Shown: positions 1 to 9,167 of the stretch, one piece after another | Layout: each line of letters begins with the position of its first letter | Numbering within the stretch: the stretch's first letter is position 1 | DNA from: Herbinix luporum | Lineage (GTDB): Bacteria > Bacillota > Clostridia > Lachnospirales > Lachnospiraceae | Assembly: GCF_900070325.1 (NCBI RefSeq) | Contig: NZ_LN879430.1 | Coordinates: forward strand, 767,001-831,000 | Reading direction: 5' to 3' | Length of the DNA: 64,000 nucleotides | The notes under the pieces: model-generated | Database searches by the model: none | Told to the model about the DNA's origin: nothing | Seen by the model: the letters and a program-made list of their open reading frames with translations, nothing else | Made by a program: the position numbers and the translations under genes

Positions 1-657
1 GTAATCCAGCATACATTTGCCCTTTTCTTCTATTTGTATGAGAAATTAAGCTATTATGACCAATTTGTAAAATCAGGAGAATATATCCGTTCCGATATAT
101 TTAGCCATTTTGATAAGAAATTTCACGAACTTTATGGCAAGACTTGGGGTATTATAGGTCTTGGAGAGATTGGCAGAGGTGTTGGCTTAATCGCAAAATT
201 ATTTGGCTGTAAGGTAATTTATTATTCCACCTCCGGCAAAAATAATAATGAAGATTTTCAAAGAGTGGATATGGATACCTTACTAAAAGAATCAGATGTA
301 ATTTCTATTCATGCTCCTTTAAATAAGGCAACCATGGATTTGATAGGAGAAGAAGAACTGAAAAAAATGAAGCCCAGTGCTATACTTCTAAATCTTGGCA
401 GGGGACCCATAATTAATGAAGAGGCTTTAGCAAAAGCCTTAAAAAAAGATTGGATAGCAGGGGCTGGTCTTGATGTACTTACCATAGAGCCCATGGCAGA
501 GTCAAATCCCCTATTTGAAATTAAAGACAGCACAAAGCTTATAATTACTCCTCATATTGCTTGGGCAACCGTAGAGGCAAGGCAGAGGGTAACTGATGAA
601 GTCTATAAAAATATAATAGCTTACTTAAATGGTGAAGAAAGAAATGTAGTTAGATAA
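1..657 (+). CDS. D-2-hydroxyacid dehydrogenase, probable glycerate dehydrogenase (5' end outside window)
   Basis: The reading frame is open from base 1, so the N-terminus lies outside the window; the TTG at 34 is internal, because the preceding codons (VIQHTFAL) already match the family. The visible part holds the NAD-binding Rossmann fold with GLGEIG, the NLGRGP segment with the substrate-binding arginine, the DVLTIEP segment with the acidic catalytic partner, and the catalytic histidine in ITPHIAWA. The last motif is typical of glycerate dehydrogenases (hydroxypyruvate reductases), which interconvert D-glycerate and hydroxypyruvate with NAD(P)H in the cytoplasm. Substrate is inferred from family resemblance only; another 2-oxoacid is possible. 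Confidence 0.85.
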   Translation, partial: VIQHTFALFFYLYEKLSYYDQFVKSGEYIRSDIFSHFDKKFHELYGKTWGIIGLGEIGRGVGLIAKLFGCKVIYYSTSGKNNNEDFQRVDMDTLLKESDVISIHAPLNKATMDLIGEEELKKMKPSAILLNLGRGPIINEEALAKALKKDWIAGAGLDVLTIEPMAESNPLFEIKDSTKLIITPHIAWATVEARQRVTDEVYKNIIAYLNGEERNVVR

Positions 658-661
658 ATAG

Positions 662-708
662 AAAACCCATTTAGACTGATTGTAAGGTTAGTCTAAATGG
701 GTTTTTTC
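662..708. terminator. bidirectional terminator between convergent genes
   Basis: A 16-bp inverted repeat (AAAACCCATTTAGACT with its complement) is followed by a T-run on one strand and an A-run on the other. It sits between the stop of the dehydrogenase gene and the stop of the convergent membrane-protein gene, so it can serve both. Confidence 0.85.
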
Positions 709-2175
709 CTAATCAACTTTATTAAAGCTTAAATTATCCTTTAGTAATTTTTTGGCTTTCATGTAAGAGTAGTTATAATTACGAATATCTTTTGTATCTG
801 ATATTAAAGGCTTGCAATATTTGTCTATTTGGTAAAGATTCCTACTATCATTATGTTTTTCTAATAGGGGCACTACAAGAGTCGCCGCATCATAAGATAG
901 GTCTGTTGTAAGAAAGTAAATATCTTCGCTTTCTAATTCATTAGTATCAGTATGGGCAAGGAAGTATTTTGCTATATAATAATCCGGTTTACTAAAAGAA
1001 AAGATTAGATAGCAAATTGAAATTACCACTACACAGTACTTAAAAAGAGGAAAAGTTTTATTATATAAGGACAGTACAATTCCCGCCAAAAGTAAGGAAT
1101 CTATCAGTAAAAATAATAGTACAAGGAGTCTAAGAAATGTCAAATGATAAGCCCCTATATATAAAATCATCCTATAGGTGGCAGAGGCTATCATAATATA
1201 GCTACAGGCTGTGATTGCAGTAAGTATGCCCTTTAAAAATTTATTTTCTTCAAAAACATTTTCACATATAAGAATTAAAGTAATATTAAAGCCGGTCACC
1301 GTAAGTAGTTCAAAAAACCCTTGTCTAGCGTAATCTGCATAGGTAAATTCCTTTGGTAGTACAAATATGCCTCCTGCAAAGAGGTAAAATATCTGAATTC
1401 CACAAAAAAGAGCATAGGATAAAAGCAGTAGACTAGATATTGTAATTCCTATGGTTGGACTGGCTTTTGTTTTTTCCTTTACTGTGACAGCAGTTTCTTT
1501 AGTTACCCCATACAGCAAGCAGTAACATACAAGGGTTCCGAGAATAATCTTTATTATAATTCTATAAAAGTCACGATATAAAAGCCATTCAAACATGGAT
1601 TTTGCTATTTTACCATATAACATGTCTGCACTGGATAAAAGTGCTGTTGTTATTACCATTAATGGTATTGCTATCATACATCCGATCAAGATATTTCTAA
1701 ATTTATCATTTTTTATTATTTTTTTATCCTTAACAAAGCGATTCCCCTCTACAAAGATTAATCCTATTGAAGATATGGCTTTAAAGGGAAGTAATAGTAT
1801 ATTTTTTATATTATCAAAAAAGCCTAAGGATTTTCTTTCTGATAACAATTGGATTAAGCTGGTATCTAATAATAGTAGTATACCTATATTATTTAAAAAC
1901 TGCAGTTTCCAGCTGGATGTAAGTACATTGGATAAGCTAAGTAGTATGGAAGTAATTAAGCAAAACAAAACCCATTTTGTAAAAGATATATTTAGTTTTT
2001 TTGTTATAAAGATAAAGAGTACTACAATAATAATAGTAAAGAGAAATGAGTTTAACCCCATTCCTGCCCTATGAAACAGAATTGTTCCCATTAATCCAAA
2101 GATTAAACTTATCAAGAAGAAATAATCATAATTTTGACGAATCCTATGGAACAATGAATTACTTTGCGATTCCAT
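709..2175 (-). CDS. DUF4173-type polytopic membrane protein
   Basis: A 488-residue protein with about ten to twelve hydrophobic segments through residue ~395, then a soluble C-terminal region with a pattern of the type D-L-S-Y-D-A-A, as in DUF4173 (formerly DUF4153) proteins. It starts at ATG behind TAAGGAGGATATATA. It is the last gene of a co-oriented set with an XRE regulator and a DUF2975 membrane protein, a grouping common in Firmicutes, but a dyad-symmetric element (2233-2285) separates it from the regulator, so it may have its own promoter. Biochemical function is unknown. Confidence 0.75.
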   Translation of the reverse strand: MESQSNSLFHRIRQNYDYFFLISLIFGLMGTILFHRAGMGLNSFLFTIIIVVLFIFITKKLNISFTKWVLFCLITSILLSLSNVLTSSWKLQFLNNIGILLLLDTSLIQLLSERKSLGFFDNIKNILLLPFKAISSIGLIFVEGNRFVKDKKIIKNDKFRNILIGCMIAIPLMVITTALLSSADMLYGKIAKSMFEWLLYRDFYRIIIKIILGTLVCYCLLYGVTKETAVTVKEKTKASPTIGITISSLLLLSYALFCGIQIFYLFAGGIFVLPKEFTYADYARQGFFELLTVTGFNITLILICENVFEENKFLKGILTAITACSYIMIASATYRMILYIGAYHLTFLRLLVLLFLLIDSLLLAGIVLSLYNKTFPLFKYCVVVISICYLIFSFSKPDYYIAKYFLAHTDTNELESEDIYFLTTDLSYDAATLVVPLLEKHNDSRNLYQIDKYCKPLISDTKDIRNYNYSYMKAKKLLKDNLSFNKVD

Positions 2176-2232
2176 ATTATATATCCTCCTTATTAGAGTA
2201 ATAATTTTAAATTTAATTTAGCACAAACAAAA

Positions 2233-2285
2233 CCGTTAGTCAATAATTATTTATCGTTTTACGATAAGTAATTATTGACTAACGG
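2233..2285. promoter_or_regulatory. 53-bp dyad, terminator or operator, with TTATCGT/ACGATAA core
   Basis: Outer arms CCGTTAGTCAATAATTA and the complement surround an inner palindrome TTATCGT-TTT-ACGATAA at 2251-2267. The dyad lies 3' of the XRE regulator and 5' of the DUF4173 gene. A related core (TTATCGTTAAACAATAA) recurs at about 3089-3105 in front of the DUF2975 gene. This suggests an operator for the regulator encoded between them. A plain terminator hairpin is the alternative for this copy. Confidence 0.5.
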
Positions 2286-2322
2286 CAGATTTACATTTGT
2301 ATCCTATGATTAATAATGATTA

Positions 2323-2538
2323 TTATTTATTATCTTCATCTTTTACATAGACCAGTATATCCCCGGGCTGACAATCTAGGGCCTTACAGATAGCTTCTAA
2401 GGTACTAAAACGTATGGCTTTAGCCTTATTGTTTTTTAGGATAGAGAGGTTAGCCTGGGTAATATCAACTTTCTTGGCTAGTTCTGCTAGTCCGATTTTT
2501 CTTTGTGCCATAACCACATCTAGATTTACCATTATCAT
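2323..2538 (-). CDS. small XRE-family (YozG-like) transcriptional regulator
   Basis: A 71-residue protein that is almost entirely a Cro/CI-type helix-turn-helix: LAELAKKVDITQANLSILKNNKAKAIRFSTLEAICKAL has the classic five-helix pattern with recognition helix around TQANLSILKN. It begins at ATG behind AGAGGAGGAAGC. It follows a DUF2975 gene by 14 bp and is certainly co-transcribed with it; this pair is widespread in Firmicutes. It probably regulates its own operon through the TATCGT dyads on either side (inference). Confidence 0.85.
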   Translation of the reverse strand: MIMVNLDVVMAQRKIGLAELAKKVDITQANLSILKNNKAKAIRFSTLEAICKALDCQPGDILVYVKDEDNK

Positions 2539-2552
2539 TTTAGCTTCCTCCT

Positions 2553-3002
2553 CTATATAGTTAAATCATTCTCAAGTTTATAGGTAACCGCTTGATCAAA
2601 GACCTGGGAAAGTACCAGGGAGAATAAACCGGCAATAATAAATACTAAAAATAAGACTACAGTAGAGGGAGTTACTATAAAGAGGAGCTTAACTACCATG
2701 GCAGCTGCTATAACAAAGGCATAATAGCCCATTTTCTTTAGGGATACTACATTCTCTCTTACAAAGGGATTTTCCTTTATAACGGTCCTAAACATAGTTC
2801 GCAGTTCATAAAGTATGGTTAAGGCAAAGATGCCGGACAATATATATATAATACAAAATGGTATATAGTATCGGTCAAATATAGTAAAATATCTTCCAGC
2901 CAGCTTAAAAATAAAGGGGACTCCTAGGCATACTAAAATCCCGCTAAAAAACATAAAATCTAATAAATGCTTTGTGAATAATATTAGAGTAGATTTTTTC
3001 AT
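2553..3002 (-). CDS. DUF2975 domain membrane protein
   Basis: A 149-residue protein with four hydrophobic segments (roughly residues 11-33, 44-66, 92-110, 115-135) and the conserved cytoplasmic stretch F-R-T-V-I-K-E-N-P-F-V-R-E-N between the second and third, diagnostic of DUF2975. It starts at ATG after AAATGGAGGATATAATAA. It is first in the operon with the XRE regulator. Function is unknown; the usual pairing suggests membrane sensing or modulation of the regulator, which is inference. Confidence 0.8.
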   Translation of the reverse strand: MKKSTLILFTKHLLDFMFFSGILVCLGVPFIFKLAGRYFTIFDRYYIPFCIIYILSGIFALTILYELRTMFRTVIKENPFVRENVVSLKKMGYYAFVIAAAMVVKLLFIVTPSTVVLFLVFIIAGLFSLVLSQVFDQAVTYKLENDLTI

Positions 3003-3067
3003 TTATTATATCCTCCATTTATAATTAAAGTTTATTAAACTCTTATGTATAGAAATTATCATAATAA

Positions 3068-3124
3068 AAAATGTAAGTCAATAAATAATTATCGTTAAAC
3101 AATAATATCTATGGACTTACATTT
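3068..3124. terminator. terminator of pot operon combined with an operator-like core
   Basis: On the minus strand, just past the potD stop, AAAATGTAAGTC pairs with GACTTACATTTTTT at the far end, giving a hairpin and T-run. Its loop contains TTATCGTTAAACAATAA, similar to the core of the dyad at 2251-2267. The element therefore may end potABCD transcription and also control the DUF2975 operon. Confidence 0.6.
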
Positions 3125-3134
3125 TATTTTTTAT

Positions 3135-4181
3135 CTATTCACCTTTAACTTCATTCCATTTTTGAATATAGAGGCTTTCTATTTCTTCTCCAAGATAACG
3201 ATAAGGGGTACAAAGGTTTAATATATCATCGGGAGGGTAAGCAACAGGACTATTTTTAATGGTTTCATCCTCAATCAGCTCCCAAGCTCCTAAGTTAGGG
3301 CTAGAGTAGGTGATATATTCAAAGTTCATAAGGGCTATTTCAGGGTCACACATAAAGTTTATAAATGCTTCTGCATTTTCTTTGTTTTTACTGTTCTTAG
3401 GAATAACCCAGGAATCAATCCATACATTGGAGCCTTCCTTAGGAACTACATATTCTAAATTGGGATTTTCTCTGCTGGTATAGATAGCTTCTCCGGAATA
3501 AATTACTCCAAGGGCGGCTTCATCACCAATCATCTTATCACGAACCTGATCCACCACATAAGCTTGCACTAGAGGATATTGTTTTTGTAAAAGAGCCTTA
3601 GCTTCTTCTAATTCAGCCTCATTGGTGGAATTTAAATCATAACCAAGATATTTCAAAGCTATACCAAATGCATCTCTGACACTGTCCATCATAAGAATTT
3701 CTCCAGAATATTTTTCGTCAAAGATAATACCCCAGCTGTCTACAGGTTCATCTACCATAGTCTTGTTATATAAGATTCCAACAGTACCCCAGCAATAAGG
3801 GACGGAATATTTGTTACCTGGATCAAATTCCTCAGAATTTTCAAGATGTTTGGGATCTATATATTTTATATTTGGTATATTATCAAAGTTAAGCTCATAT
3901 AAAAGGTCATTTTCAATCATCTTTTGTATCATATAATCTGAGGGGCATACCACGTCATAATTTATTGCTCCTGCTTGAATTTTAGGATACATTTCTTCAT
4001 TTGTATCAAATTCATCCATAATTACTTTTATACCGGTTTCTTCTTCAAAAAGCTCTATTGTTTCGGGGTCAATATATTCACCCCAGTTGTATACATAAAC
4101 TTTTTCACCATTATTGGAACTGCAGCCTGTAAGTAGGGCAATAACTATAAGAATGGCTGATAAAGATAAGTATTTTTTCAT
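3135..4181 (-). CDS. potD: spermidine/putrescine-binding lipoprotein PotD
   Basis: A 348-residue periplasmic-type binding protein with a lipoprotein signal (hydrophobic stretch then L-L-T-G-C, lipidated Cys about residue 20). The mature part begins with the PotD-like YVYNWGEYIDPETIELFEEE and continues with the two-lobed solute-binding fold, including Y-C-W-G-T-V-G-I-L-Y-N and W-I-D-S-W-V-I-P. It delivers polyamines to the PotBC permease. The start ATG follows AAAGGAGGCCTTGT. It is the last gene of potABCD and is followed by a hairpin terminator. Confidence 0.92.
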   Translation of the reverse strand: MKKYLSLSAILIVIALLTGCSSNNGEKVYVYNWGEYIDPETIELFEEETGIKVIMDEFDTNEEMYPKIQAGAINYDVVCPSDYMIQKMIENDLLYELNFDNIPNIKYIDPKHLENSEEFDPGNKYSVPYCWGTVGILYNKTMVDEPVDSWGIIFDEKYSGEILMMDSVRDAFGIALKYLGYDLNSTNEAELEEAKALLQKQYPLVQAYVVDQVRDKMIGDEAALGVIYSGEAIYTSRENPNLEYVVPKEGSNVWIDSWVIPKNSKNKENAEAFINFMCDPEIALMNFEYITYSSPNLGAWELIEDETIKNSPVAYPPDDILNLCTPYRYLGEEIESLYIQKWNEVKGE

Positions 4182-4216
4182 ACAAGGCCTCCTTTTATTT
4201 ATATTTAGTAATATTA

Positions 4217-5014
4217 TTATATCTTAACGATCTGCTTTTTCTCCGCATTTTTACGATTAACAATAATTAGCAGGATCAATAAGGTTATAAACATAAGAGT
4301 CGATAGGGCATAAATCTCCGGCTTAATACCTTTTCTTACTTCTGTATATATTTTGGTTGAAAGGGTGTGAATCTCCGGTCCCTTAGTAAAGTGTGTAATT
4401 ACAAAATCATCTAAGGACATGGTAAATGCTAAAAAGAATCCGGTCAGTACACCGGGAAATATATCCGGCAGGATTACTTTAAAGAAAGCATATACCGGAG
4501 AAGCCCCAAGATCTAATGCTGCTTCAAAGGTATGGGGATTTAGTTGTTTTAATTTTGGCATAACGCTTAAGATGACATAGGGTATGTTAAATGTAATATG
4601 TGCTAATAATACGCTGGTAAATCCTAAGGTAAATCTAAGGGCAATAAATAATAGCATAAGTGAAATACCCGTAACAATATCAGCATTAAGCATAGGTATA
4701 TTTGTTATGGCAACCATAATGGTTCTTGGTGTTTTTTTCATGCTGTTTATAGCTATAGCAGCGGCAGTACCTATTATGGTGGCAATAAGGGCTGATAAAA
4801 AAGCAATTATCAATGTGGTATAAAGTGCATTCATAATACTTTCGTTTTTAAAGAGTTCCTTATACCAGCGGAGGGTAAATCCGCCCCATTTTGCCCTGGA
4901 TTTTGAGCTATTAAAGGATAATATAATTAAAATAATAATAGGTGCATATAAAAATAATAATATAAGCCCCACATAGAATTTTTCAAAAAATCTACCTAAA
5001 AAATTTTTTACCAT
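4217..5014 (-). CDS. potC: polyamine ABC transporter permease PotC
   Basis: A 265-residue inner-membrane permease with six predicted transmembrane helices and the ABC-permease EAA loop (EAALDLGASPVYAFFKVILP), which docks on the ATPase. Length and sequence match PotC. The start overlaps the end of potB by a few bases, a sign of translational coupling, and potD follows after 35 bp. Confidence 0.92.
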   Translation of the reverse strand: MVKNFLGRFFEKFYVGLILLFLYAPIIILIILSFNSSKSRAKWGGFTLRWYKELFKNESIMNALYTTLIIAFLSALIATIIGTAAAIAINSMKKTPRTIMVAITNIPMLNADIVTGISLMLLFIALRFTLGFTSVLLAHITFNIPYVILSVMPKLKQLNPHTFEAALDLGASPVYAFFKVILPDIFPGVLTGFFLAFTMSLDDFVITHFTKGPEIHTLSTKIYTEVRKGIKPEIYALSTLMFITLLILLIIVNRKNAEKKQIVKI

Positions 5015-5898
5015 AGGCCGCTTCCCTCCCTGTCTTTATCATATTTTGATATAATAGCCATACTGAATAATATAAATATCATCAGTACTAATGAAAGTCC
5101 TGAACCGGTATGCCAATTGCCGATTCGAAACTGCTGCTCAATAACGTTACCGATAAGGACAATTTTACTTCCCCCTAAAATGGTAGAAATAACAAAGGTT
5201 GTCAGGGATGGAACAAATACCATGGTTATACCGCTAATAACTCCCGGTAAGCTTAAAGGTAGTATAATTTTTAGGAAAGTTTGGATACCGTTTGCTCCTA
5301 GGTCTCTTGCAGCATTTATAATATCTTTATCAATTTTTATCAGAACATTATAAATAGGTAGGACCATAAAGGGTAGAAAATTATATACCATACCAAGTAC
5401 TATGGCACTGGGGGTATTTATTATATTTAAGCTAGGCAGGTTAAAAAACTTAAGTACTGTATTGATAATACCTGTTCGTTCAAGGATATTTTGCCATGCA
5501 ATTGTTCTAAGTAAAAAGTTCATCCACATAGGTAGAATAATTATCATAACTATAAAACTATTACTTTTCATCTTTGATTTATTTAATATCATAGCCAATG
5601 GATAGGCCAGTATCAGGCAGATAATTGTACTAATCAAAGATAACTCCAGGGCAAGACGCAGTGCCCTAAGATTAATAGGGTCAAGTACAAGGGCGATATT
5701 ATCAAAAGTCAGACTTTTGTCTTGGTTTGTTAGTCCATAATATATAATTACAATAAGTGGTATTATAATAAAGCCGGCCATCCATAAAATATATGGAAAT
5801 GACAGCCATTTAGTATGGCGATTTCCTATTACCGGTCTTACGCTTTTTTGTAATGGAATTTTTGGCGTCCTAGTATTTAGTATATTCCTTATTTTCAT
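5008..5898 (-). CDS. potB: polyamine ABC transporter permease PotB
   Basis: A 296-residue permease, partner of PotC. It has an N-terminal cytoplasmic stretch of about 30 residues, about six transmembrane helices, and the EAA-type motif seen as A-A-R-D-L-G-A-N-G-I-Q-T-F-L-K-I-I-L-P. It begins at ATG behind AGGAGGCTTAT and lies 9 bp after potA. Role: one half of the membrane channel for spermidine/putrescine import. Confidence 0.92.
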   Translation of the reverse strand: MKIRNILNTRTPKIPLQKSVRPVIGNRHTKWLSFPYILWMAGFIIIPLIVIIYYGLTNQDKSLTFDNIALVLDPINLRALRLALELSLISTIICLILAYPLAMILNKSKMKSNSFIVMIIILPMWMNFLLRTIAWQNILERTGIINTVLKFFNLPSLNIINTPSAIVLGMVYNFLPFMVLPIYNVLIKIDKDIINAARDLGANGIQTFLKIILPLSLPGVISGITMVFVPSLTTFVISTILGGSKIVLIGNVIEQQFRIGNWHTGSGLSLVLMIFILFSMAIISKYDKDREGSGLW

Positions 5899-5907
5899 AT
5901 AAGCCTC

Positions 5908-6984
5908 CTAAAGTTCTATTTCTACCGCTTCTTCATCCTCAGATTCAGGCTTATTCATTATCTGGATATCAAAAGGATCTACCCAGATACCGACTTCACT
6001 GCCAACGGGAGATAGGTCAGTGGAGTGTACCAGCCAGTCATGACCACAGGCATGAACCTCCATTTCATAATGGACACCTTTAAACAGTAGGGAGGTTACT
6101 ACACCTTTAATGATTCCCTCTTCGGGTTTTACTAAATCTATATCTTCAGGACGGATTACTACGTCAACTGGTTTGTTTTTTCCAAAACCGGTATCAACAC
6201 AGGGAAAATTGGTTCCAAAAATATTAACCAGTTTGTCATCAACCATAATAGCGGGAAGGATATTACTTTCTCCTATAAAGTCCGCGACAAATGCATTTTT
6301 AGGTTCGTTATAAATATCTTCCGGAGAACCAATCTGCTGAATATAGCCCTGGTTCATTACTACAATAGTATCTGACATGGTAAGGGCTTCTTCTTGGTCG
6401 TGGGTTACATATATAAAGGTAATTCCCAGTTCGTTTTTTAGTCTGATTAGTTCATATTGCATATCTTGGCGAAGTTTTAAGTCTAGGGCTCCTAAGGGTT
6501 CATCAAGGAGAAGAACCTTTGGTTCATTAACAATGGCTCTTGCTATGGCTATTCTTTGCTGCTGACCACCGCTTAAGGAATTAGGCATACGATTTTCAAA
6601 GCCATCTAGATTAACTAGTTTTAGAGCATATTTTATCTTATCATCAATATAAGCCTTACTTTTTTTCTTGATTTTAAGGCCAAAGGCTATATTTTCTGCT
6701 ATGGTCATATGATTAAATAGGGCATATTTTTGGAATACTGTATTAAGCTGCCTTTCGTTGGGAGGTAAGTTGGTAATATCTTTACCTTCAAAAATTACCT
6801 GACCCTTGTCAGGGGTTTCAAAACCCCCAATGATTCTTAGGGTAGTGGTTTTTCCGCAGCCGGAGGGACCAAGCAAGGTCAAGAATTCATTTTCGCGGAT
6901 ATATAAGTTTAATTCATCCAGTACGACATTATCGCCGTAGGATTTTGTAATATTTACAAGATTTATTAATTTATTATCCGTCAT
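5908..6984 (-). CDS. potA: polyamine ABC transporter ATPase PotA
   Basis: A 358-residue cytoplasmic ATPase. Walker A is GPSGCGKTT (residues ~39-47), the signature is LSGGQQQR (~138), Walker B is V-L-L-L-D-E-P, and the switch histidine lies in V-T-H-D-Q-E-E. A C-terminal TOBE-type regulatory domain (about 270-350) contains VVIRPEDI. It energises polyamine uptake with PotBCD. ATG is preceded by AAAGGAGAAAACACTA. It is the first transporter gene, directly after the cupin regulator. Confidence 0.93.
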   Translation of the reverse strand: MTDNKLINLVNITKSYGDNVVLDELNLYIRENEFLTLLGPSGCGKTTTLRIIGGFETPDKGQVIFEGKDITNLPPNERQLNTVFQKYALFNHMTIAENIAFGLKIKKKSKAYIDDKIKYALKLVNLDGFENRMPNSLSGGQQQRIAIARAIVNEPKVLLLDEPLGALDLKLRQDMQYELIRLKNELGITFIYVTHDQEEALTMSDTIVVMNQGYIQQIGSPEDIYNEPKNAFVADFIGESNILPAIMVDDKLVNIFGTNFPCVDTGFGKNKPVDVVIRPEDIDLVKPEEGIIKGVVTSLLFKGVHYEMEVHACGHDWLVHSTDLSPVGSEVGIWVDPFDIQIMNKPESEDEEAVEIEL

Positions 6985-7013
6985 TAGTGTTTTCTCCTTT
7001 ATTATTCAATATA

Positions 7014-7553
7014 TTAAAAACTGGGTGGTGTGGATACCCATAGTAGGGTAGCACCGTGCTTTTCTGAGGCAGTAATATAATGCTGTTTATTGGCAGTAAA
7101 ATAAAAGGATTCACCTTTTTTTGCCTTATAAGATCTATTCCCGATATGTAGGGTGATGTTACCGCTTATGACATATCCAAATTCCTCACCTTCATGGGGA
7201 TTATCCGGATAGGTAGAACCACCGGGATCTAAGGTAAGGAGTATGGGCTCCATAATATTTTTCTGTGCATTAGGAATAATCCATTTCACCAAGTTCTTAA
7301 GTTCAGCATCATATTTTTCAAAATAATCAGTTTTTTTAAAAACTACCTGTTCGGAAGTAGTTCCACTAAAGAATTCCTCCAGATTTGTCCCTAGGCATTG
7401 AAGAATGTCCACCAATGTTGCTATTGATGGAGAAGTTAAGTCCCGCTCCAGTTGGGATATAAAGCCTTTTGACAATTCTGCCCGATCAGCCAGTTCTTCT
7501 TGAGTAAGGCTTTTTTGAATACGCAGTTCTTTTATTTTTTGACCTATATTCAT
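7014..7553 (-). CDS. XRE-cupin transcriptional regulator of the pot operon
   Basis: A 179-residue protein with an N-terminal XRE helix-turn-helix (residues ~4-58, with L-T-Q-E-E-L-A and L-S-K-G-F-I-S-Q-L-E-R) and a C-terminal cupin (about 105-178, with H-E-G-E-E-F-G-Y-V and G-E-S-F-Y-F). This is the PuuR-like architecture often found beside polyamine transport genes. The chosen ATG (MNIGQKI) follows AGAGGAAG at good spacing; a TTG seven codons upstream would put the ribosome site inside the gene. It is probably co-transcribed with potABCD and likely senses polyamine or a related small molecule through the cupin (inference). Confidence 0.85.
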   Translation of the reverse strand: MNIGQKIKELRIQKSLTQEELADRAELSKGFISQLERDLTSPSIATLVDILQCLGTNLEEFFSGTTSEQVVFKKTDYFEKYDAELKNLVKWIIPNAQKNIMEPILLTLDPGGSTYPDNPHEGEEFGYVISGNITLHIGNRSYKAKKGESFYFTANKQHYITASEKHGATLLWVSTPPSF

Positions 7554-7589
7554 AAGAAGGCTTCCTCTCTGCAAATTTCTTATTAAAAT

Positions 7590-7616
7590 TAAACTTAAAG
7601 TTTAGCATTCCTAAAC
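7590..7616. promoter_or_regulatory. overlapping palindromes, probable operator of the XRE-cupin regulator
   Basis: TAAACTTAAAGTTTA (7590-7604) is a 15-bp palindrome and overlaps a second one, GTTTAG-cattc-CTAAAC (7600-7616). They lie between the -10 box and the regulator's start codon, a good place for autorepression. Binding by this regulator is inferred from position. Confidence 0.55.
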
Positions 7617-7630
7617 AAAATTCAATTACC

Positions 7631-7658
7631 ATTATACTTATAAAAAGGTGGATGTCAA
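7631..7658 (-). promoter_or_regulatory. sigma-A promoter of the regulator-potABCD operon
   Basis: Read on the minus strand: TTGACA (7658-7653), 16-bp spacer, TATAAT (7636-7631). Both boxes are consensus. The rest of the gap between this operon and aroC shows only the operator palindromes and the aroC terminator. Confidence 0.8.
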
Positions 7659-7851
7659 TACCTTTTTTCATTTAAATCGAATTCTGTAAATTGTATAAGA
7701 AAAATTAAATTTTATATCAAATTTCCTAAGATAATTGGAGGAATTACTTATTAAAATACTTAATATTAATAGAGTGTCTCAATGAAATGATAAATATCAA
7801 TAAAAATTAGCAATTAACAAAAGATACTATTGTAAAATAAGTAAAGGATGC

Positions 7852-7887
7852 AAAAAACCGGTCACGGAATTTTATCCATGACCGGTT
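7852..7887 (-). terminator. terminator of aroC
   Basis: AAAACCGGTCA pairs with TGACCGGTTTT just beyond the aroC stop, followed on the minus strand by a short T-run. Confidence 0.75.
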
Positions 7888-7895
7888 TTAAAATT

Positions 7896-9008
7896 TTAAT
7901 TTTTATTATAAATTTTTTTAATATTATCCATTTTTGAGGTCATTCCTTGGAAGAGGTAATCCACTAGGGTGATTGCTACCATGGATTCTACTACAACCAC
8001 AGCCCTTGGCACGATAATGGGATCGTGACGGCCTATAATCTGTACCTCTATATTTTCATTAAATTTATTTGCCGTAGTTTGGGGTCTTCCTATGGAAGCG
8101 GTGGGCTTTATGGCGGCTCTTAAGATGATTTCTGAACCGTCGCTGATTCCTCCCAAGATTCCTCCGGCATGATTAGTTAACTTAATTAGCTTTTTATTTT
8201 CGTCATAGGCAAAGGGATCATTATTTTCTGAACCGGTATGGGTGGCAGCTAAAAAACCATCTCCAATTTCAACACCCTTAACAGCCCCAATAGACATTAC
8301 TGCCTTTGCAAGGGCGGCATCAAGCTTATCAAATACCGGCTCTCCTATGCCTGGAGGCATGCCTGTTACGATACATTCAATAACGCCCCCTACAGAATCG
8401 TTTTCTTCCTGTTTTTCCTGAATATATTCTTCTGCCTTTTTAGAGGCCTCAGGATCAGGCATAGATAGGGGATTAGTTAATGAGTATTCTTTTCGGCAAT
8501 TTTTATAGTCAATGGTAATAGGGCCTATGGACTTGGTATAGGCATATACCGATATGCCAAGTTCTCTTAAGATAGCGGCAGCTATGGCTCCTGCGGCTAC
8601 TCTACTGATGGTTTCTCTTCCGGAGGAGCGTCCGCCTCCCCGGTAATCCCTAAAACCATATTTCATGTCATAGGTATAATCGGCATGTCCGGGCCGGTAA
8701 TATGAAGCAATCTCTGAATAATCAGATGAACGCTGATTTTCATTAAATACAATTAGAGATATGGGAGTTCCCGTAGTCTTTCCCTCAAATACCCCGGATA
8801 AAATCCGAACTTTATCATCTTCTTTTCTTGGAGTAGAAAATTTAGTCTGTCCCGGTTTTCTTCTTTTTAAATAGGCTTGGATTTGACTTTCGTCTATAGG
8901 TAAACCGGCAGGACAGCCGTCTACAACAACTCCATATCCTTCACCATGGGATTCACCCCAGGTGGATATAGTGAAATTTTTACCGTATATAGATCCTGAC
9001 AATATCAT
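7896..9008 (-). CDS. aroC: chorismate synthase
   Basis: About 370 residues, full length for AroC, which converts 5-enolpyruvylshikimate-3-phosphate to chorismate using reduced FMN. Diagnostic segments: TWGESHGEGYG near the N-terminus, RPGHADYTYDMKYG, RDYRGGGRSSGRET, and G-G-I-L-G-G-I-S-D-G. The start is uncertain: GTG at 9011, ATG at 9008 or TTG at 9002 all follow CGGAG. The TTG would give the family-typical MSGSIYG and the best spacing. The gene stands alone with its own terminator; no other shikimate gene is next to it. Confidence 0.93.
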   Translation of the reverse strand: MILSGSIYGKNFTISTWGESHGEGYGVVVDGCPAGLPIDESQIQAYLKRRKPGQTKFSTPRKEDDKVRILSGVFEGKTTGTPISLIVFNENQRSSDYSEIASYYRPGHADYTYDMKYGFRDYRGGGRSSGRETISRVAAGAIAAAILRELGISVYAYTKSIGPITIDYKNCRKEYSLTNPLSMPDPEASKKAEEYIQEKQEENDSVGGVIECIVTGMPPGIGEPVFDKLDAALAKAVMSIGAVKGVEIGDGFLAATHTGSENNDPFAYDENKKLIKLTNHAGGILGGISDGSEIILRAAIKPTASIGRPQTTANKFNENIEVQIIGRHDPIIVPRAVVVVESMVAITLVDYLFQGMTSKMDNIKKIYNKN

Positions 9009-9167
9009 CACTCCGTATCTTTAATTAGTTTACAGGGGGTTTACACAATTTGTAAGCGTCTTTGATGTATTCATAGTATATAGGAAAACTAATTCTGTTT
9101 CAATGGGGTAATGACATTTATTAAAAATAATCATATACTGAAATGACAATAATTATGTGAGGCTATA

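Noticed and set aside
1595..2074. Plus-strand 159-codon frame
   Set aside because: It is antisense to the DUF4173 gene, has no ribosome site and low-complexity composition.
7617..7850. Additional gene between the pot regulator and aroC
   Set aside because: No frame with a ribosome site; only promoter and A/T-rich spacer are seen.
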